Below, in pieces: positions 13,741 to 13,928 of a stretch of DNA of 13,928 nt (position 1 is the first letter of the stretch; every line of letters starts with the position of its first letter). The translations under genes were made by a program, and so were the position numbers. This DNA comes from Desulfobacterales bacterium (GTDB taxonomy: Bacteria; Desulfobacterota; Desulfobacteria; Desulfobacterales; RPRI01), in assembly GCA_020052975.1 (NCBI GenBank), contig JAGVOC010000269.1, positions 1 to 13,928 on the forward strand. The letters run 5' to 3'. A model generated the notes under the pieces. That model had not been told where the DNA came from. It searched no databases and saw only the letters and a program-made list of their open reading frames with translations.

Positions 13741-13928
13741 ATGGCTATTAAAAATTTCAAAACCAAAGGAACCGATGATATAAATTATGGTAGAGCCACC
13801 AGGGAAGCTTTCCGAACGCTTCCGAAGGAGTTGCACCGGAAAGCCCAAATAAAACTTGCTCGTTTGGGGGCTTTAACGTCAATGCAAGATTTACTGGAAA
13901 TACGGGGAAATCGTTTTGAAAAACTGAA
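13741..13928 (+). CDS. higB: HigB-like RelE-superfamily toxin, 5' part (runs off window)
   Basis: The 62 residues present read MAIKNFKTKGTDDINYGRAT, followed by ELHRKAQIKLARLGA and LLEIRGNRFEKL. The fold order matches the N-terminal two thirds of HigB 'killer' toxins: a strand, a helix ending in RKAQIKL, then 'x-L-x-x-P/RGNRFEKLKG'. HigB cuts mRNA on translating ribosomes. In higBA operons the toxin gene comes first, and the HigA antitoxin (HTH_3) would be expected just beyond the right edge. The ATG has AGGAT six bases upstream, with a strong promoter and palindrome before it. Completeness of the gene cannot be judged. Confidence 0.8.
   Translation, partial: MAIKNFKTKGTDDINYGRATREAFRTLPKELHRKAQIKLARLGALTSMQDLLEIRGNRFEKL

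Overview
The window is a bacterial chromosome segment of moderate GC. The protein styles (a Lon protease behind an Hsp20, an RlpA lipoprotein, a QW-motif toroid protein) and the small palindromic repeats suggest Desulfobacterota, perhaps Desulfobacterales. That placement is an inference from gene character only. There are no RNA genes or CRISPR arrays.

Bases 1-4845 hold chromosomal genes. First comes the 3' part of a sensor histidine kinase with its OmpR-type response regulator. A 371-aa alpha/alpha-toroid protein ('prenyltransferase/squalene cyclase-like') and a left-handed beta-helix acyltransferase follow on the same strand, and a convergent MFS transporter comes after. Bases 4846-8801 are a protein-quality and envelope block. 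hsp20 and lon look co-transcribed from a well-formed promoter. Next is a 126-bp palindromic MITE-like element that starts inside the lon stop codon, then rlpA, a septal peptidoglycan lytic transglycosylase lipoprotein with a SPOR domain.

From about 8802 to the right edge the window becomes an accessory island. Its first module is a two-gene, four-base-overlapping pair that looks GC-richer than lon. The first product combines a PD-(D/E)xK-like N-terminus, a winged helix and an AbiEi-like C-terminus; the second is a nucleotidyltransferase with the DxD...D triad. The pair is AbiE-like (type IV toxin-antitoxin / abortive infection). Next come an intact Unstab_antitox/ParE toxin-antitoxin pair, a frameshifted scrap of a DUF1016 (YhcG-type) nuclease gene, and two small ORFs that converge and overlap. 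Then there is an integron-type gene cassette: a 127-aa two-helix membrane protein whose ribosome site lies just inside one attC site and whose stop codon lies inside the next. No integrase is present, so this looks like a CALIN (attC cluster lacking an integrase) fragment. The right end holds a second Unstab_antitox antitoxin whose ParE toxin is cut to 26 codons, and the start of a HigB toxin gene whose -10 box is covered by a perfect inverted repeat.

The most notable items are the attC-bounded cassette, the nuclease-fold AbiE-like pair, and the dense mixture of intact and decayed toxin-antitoxin genes around the cassette.
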